38,549 nucleotides of DNA from an uncultured Verrucomicrobia subdivision 3 bacterium (GTDB taxonomy: Bacteria; Verrucomicrobiota; Verrucomicrobiia; Limisphaerales; UBA11358), in NCBI GenBank assembly GCA_903820285.1, contig CAIJGS010000357.1, positions 1 to 38,549 of the forward strand, written 5' to 3'. Each line of letters opens with the position of its first letter. Positions within the stretch are counted from its first letter, which is position 1. A program made the translations under genes and the position numbers. Under the pieces are notes generated by a model, which saw nothing but the letters and a program-made list of their open reading frames with translations, was not told the DNA's origin and ran no database searches. Shown here one piece after another: positions 35,359-38,549 of this stretch.

Positions 35359-35714
35359 AACTCAAACTGCTGCTGGATGTTCATATTTCTCCGGAGGTGG
35401 CGGCGGCCTTGCGGCGGCAATTTCCTGATCTCGATGTGAAGAGCATTCACGACACCGATTGGGCGGCCCTGGCCGATGAAGTATTGCTGGAGTTGCTGGA
35501 TCACGAAGACCGGGTGCTGGTCACCCGCGACGTGAACACCGTACCCGTTCATTGCAAAAAACGGCTGGCGGCGGGCAAAACCTTTGCGGGGGTCATTTAT
35601 GCCGACAGCAAAAAACTGCGTCAAACCGACCCGCGCGGCCTGATCCGCCGCCTGGCGGGAGTGGTGAAAAAACACGGCCATGAGGATTTCACCTGCCGCT
35701 CCGGCTGGCTCTGA
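35355..35714 (+). CDS. DUF5615-family PIN-like (toxin) protein
   Basis: KLLLDVHISPEVAAALRRQFPDLDVKSIHD...DEVLLELLDHEDRVLVTRDVNTVPVH; acidic residues of the PIN-like fold. GTG start. Confidence 0.82.
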   Translation: MKLKLLLDVHISPEVAAALRRQFPDLDVKSIHDTDWAALADEVLLELLDHEDRVLVTRDVNTVPVHCKKRLAAGKTFAGVIYADSKKLRQTDPRGLIRRLAGVVKKHGHEDFTCRSGWL

Positions 35715-35815
35715 CCGCTTGCTTGGCCCGGTAAACAGTTCGTAATCCGTTTTCCACCTGCTCGCGTGTAAGGCAAATTCCGATACGCTCCTTTTCTTAC
35801 GCCGCACCGTTTCAT

Positions 35816-38457
35816 TTAGCGGGTCGCCCCGACGCGGTAGAAGAACGGGCCGCTGCCAATCGCGTTGGTGTCGGTGAAGCTGGTGGTGCCGGCCTGGCCA
35901 ATGATGTTCGTGGCAATGATCGTCAGCGGCATGGTCAGGTCCGAGCCGCGTAACACCAGGTAATTCACACCGCTGACACTGGGCCAGGTGAGCGTGGCGT
36001 TGGAGAAATCAGCCGCCGGCGCGACGGAGCTTAACTGCAACCCCGACGCGGCATTCGTGGGATTCGTGCCGGCAATCCACTCGGCATAATTGCTGAAGCC
36101 GTCACCGTCGGAATCCAGCTTGTCCGCCGTGCCATCGGTGGGCAGGCCGTATTGCTGCAAATATGCGTAGGAAACCACCGAGGCGGGCGATTGAATTTCA
36201 TATGCGCCAATGTCCACCGTACCGCCGGCAACGCGCGGGTTTCCATCGAAATCAGTAGCCGTCGGAACGTAGGAATTGTTTCCCGAGTTGATGCAGGGTG
36301 AAGTGGATTGCAGGTGCAAATCGCCACCCGCGAGATTCACGAGGGCGGGGTCGTTGGTGAAATTGGCGTAGCCGTTCGTGGTCAGTGGCGTGGTGTCGCA
36401 AAAAAACATCGGTACGGTACCGCTGTAATTGGGGCCGAAGGGCGCGGTGTTGTAGTAGATAATGCAATTGGTCGCGCCGCTGTCGTTCACGCCGCCGCCG
36501 GTACTTGTGGCGGTGTTGCTTACCACCGTGCAGTTGATCAGTCCGCTGCGAAACGCGGCGCCGCCTTCCGGAGCCAGGTTGCGGACGAGCAGGCAGTTGT
36601 AAAGAGATTGGAAGTACCGGCACCGCCATTGGAGGTGGCGTGGTTGCTGGCTATGAGCGAACTGCTCGCAATACTGTTGTAAAGTCCGCCGCCGGTGACC
36701 GCCGCGTTGTTGCTGACCACGCAGCCGCTGAGGGTGCTGTAGCCCGCGCCGCCGCCGCCGCCGCTAACGCCCGACATCAGGTTGCCGGCAAGCAGACAGT
36801 TGTTCAACGTGCCGTAAAATGCCCCGCCACCGTAGTTGCCCGTGGCCTGATTTTGGCTGATCGTGCAGTTGATGAGGGTGTTGGAAGCCGCGCCGCCGCC
36901 ATTGATGGCGGTATTGTTGGTCAGCACGCAATTGACCAGCGTGCCTTGAAACGCGGCCCCGCCCAGCCACGCCGCCGTGTTTCCGCCAAAGACGCAGTTG
37001 GACACGGTCACGCCGGAAGCTTCACAGTAGACGCCGCCGCCACACACTTCGCGCGTGACCGGCCCGTTGAGAAACGCCCCGCCGTTCGTCAACGTGAAGC
37101 CCGCCAGCGCCGCGCCATTGGTCAGGTAGGCGCAGCGAACCGTGGTGGCACCGTGCGCGCCGACAATGAACGTCGCCGCCGCGCCGTACACGCCCTGCAC
37201 CGTCACCGGCTTGTCCACCGTCACGCGGTTGAGCGTGATCCAGCCCGCCGCCGCGCGTCCGCCCAATTTGTAGGTGCCGCTGTTCACGGCAATGAAATCA
37301 CCGGGGCTCGCCGCGTCCACCGCATCCTGAATATTGGTCGCAGCCGTGAGCCAGCTAGTGAAGGGGGTAACGGGGTTGGTGCTGTTGACGTCCACAAAAC
37401 GCACCGTGTTCGCGAACTGGTTTTCATACGGGCCCAGATCCACCGCGCTGCCAAAGGTGCGCGTGTTGCCGTCCAGATCCAGCCCGGCGGGGGCGGACCC
37501 GTTGGAACCGGTGTTGAGACAGGGCGAACTCGGCAGCAGCCGGAAATTTCCGGCCGTCGGATTCACAAACTGCGGCGCGTTGGTGAAATTGCCGCTGTTG
37601 AGCAGACCCAGGCCATTGGTCACCGCCACGCAGCAGTTGTAGATGCCGATGTTGTAGCCGTTGGTGCCACTGGGCAGGTTGGCGCCGATGGCGTTGTAAT
37701 ACAAAATGCAATTATACAGCGTGCCGCCGTAGGCCGCGCCGCCGCCGAGCGTGGCGTAGTTGCCCACAAAGGTGCAGTTGCGCGCCGTGCCATTGTAAAC
37801 CCCGCCGCCATAAGTGGACGCGTTGTTGCTGATGACCAGGCAGTTGTTCAGGCCGGCGTAAATCGCCGCGCCCCCGCCGAGGCTGCCGTAAGTGGTGTTG
37901 CCGGCGAAGATACAGTTGTAAAAAGTCCCCTGGTAGGCGCCGCCGCCGTCAAACTTGGCCGCGTTGCCGGTGATGACGCAGTTGGAGACGATTACCGTGC
38001 TCTGGCCGTTGGCGTAAATGCCGCCGCCGTTACCGGTGATGGTCGTGGCGCCGCCCGTGAGCGTGAAGCCGGAAAGCGAAGCGCCCCCCGTCAGATAAAC
38101 ACAGCGGACTGCGCTCGTCCCGTTGGTCGTGGCCGGTACCTGATAGCCCTTGATGATGGTCACCGCCGGTCCGTTGACGCTCTGCACGATGACGGATTTT
38201 GAGACATAGACGCGGTTCGACGCGCCGGAGAAGGAAACGCCGCCCGTCTGATAGACCCCGTTGGTCACCAGGATCGTGTCCGAGATGTTGGCCGCATTGA
38301 CCGCATCGTTGATGTTGTTGGCCGCATGCGCCCAACTGGTGTAAGGCAGCTGCGGACTGGCGCAGCCCGGATCCACAAACCGCGTGATGGCCGGGGAGCG
38401 GACGAGGCCCAAAGCCAGTAACAAAATCCCCCAAAAGAACAGCTTTAAGATATTCAT
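35816..38457 (-). pseudogene. Secreted beta-helix (choice-of-anchor Q-like) protein, split by a -1 frameshift near 36600-36612
   Basis: Frame 1 (38457 to 36538): signal peptide MNILKLFFWGILLLALGLVRSPA and NCxxxxNxAxxxGGG repeats. Frame 2 continues LYNCLLVRNLAPEGGAAFRSGLINCTVVSNTATSTGGG... to the stop at 35816. Confidence 0.85.
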
Positions 38458-38549
38458 TTTGAATGTCCTATTATTTTTCATTCTGAATCCGGAAGGCAAT
38501 CCTAATTTGCTGCGCGGATGTTACAATTGGTTCATTGTGACACCGCCCC

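Noticed and set aside
36595-36615. Programmed -1 ribosomal frameshifting at the beta-helix split
   Set aside because: No X_XXY_YYZ slippery heptamer or obvious downstream stimulator; a single-base deletion or assembly error is simpler.
36640-38202. 520-aa plus-strand ORF opposite the beta-helix gene
   Set aside because: Arg/Ala/Val-rich artefact; the minus-strand reading has a signal peptide and coherent repeats.

Overview
This 38.5 kb high-GC window reads as a Verrucomicrobia-like chromosome; that taxonomic guess comes from gene content and protein style, not from any search. It holds about 32 supportable protein genes and no rRNA, tRNA or CRISPR that I could recognise. In order: an edge-truncated atypical Ser/Thr kinase; CPBP protease, ComF and AccD; a type IA topoisomerase III; an ABC exporter operon (LolD/MacB-type ATPase plus two FtsX permeases) interrupted by a four-helix-bundle (S23/IVP-family) ORF; a VOC protein and an M13 metallopeptidase; a RelE/ParE-like TA pair; GltX; an ECF sigma / anti-sigma / Spy-CnrX-like cluster; HemL; an ECF sigma plus Ser/Thr kinase pair; a 1681-aa LamG/autotransporter-repeat protein; a PHP phosphatase; a DUF1800/DUF1501 pair; a DUF433/DUF5615 TA pair; and a frameshifted beta-helix secreted protein. 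The most interesting structure is non-coding. (i) A 32-bp inverted repeat (16 bp perfect core) precisely bounds the four-helix-bundle ORF inside the ABC operon and supplies its stop codon. (ii) Three copies of a large multi-hairpin palindromic element flank that operon, the upstream copy inverted relative to the two downstream copies. (iii) A separate 139-bp MITE-like element with 16-bp terminal inverted repeats lies upstream of the DUF433/DUF5615 pair.
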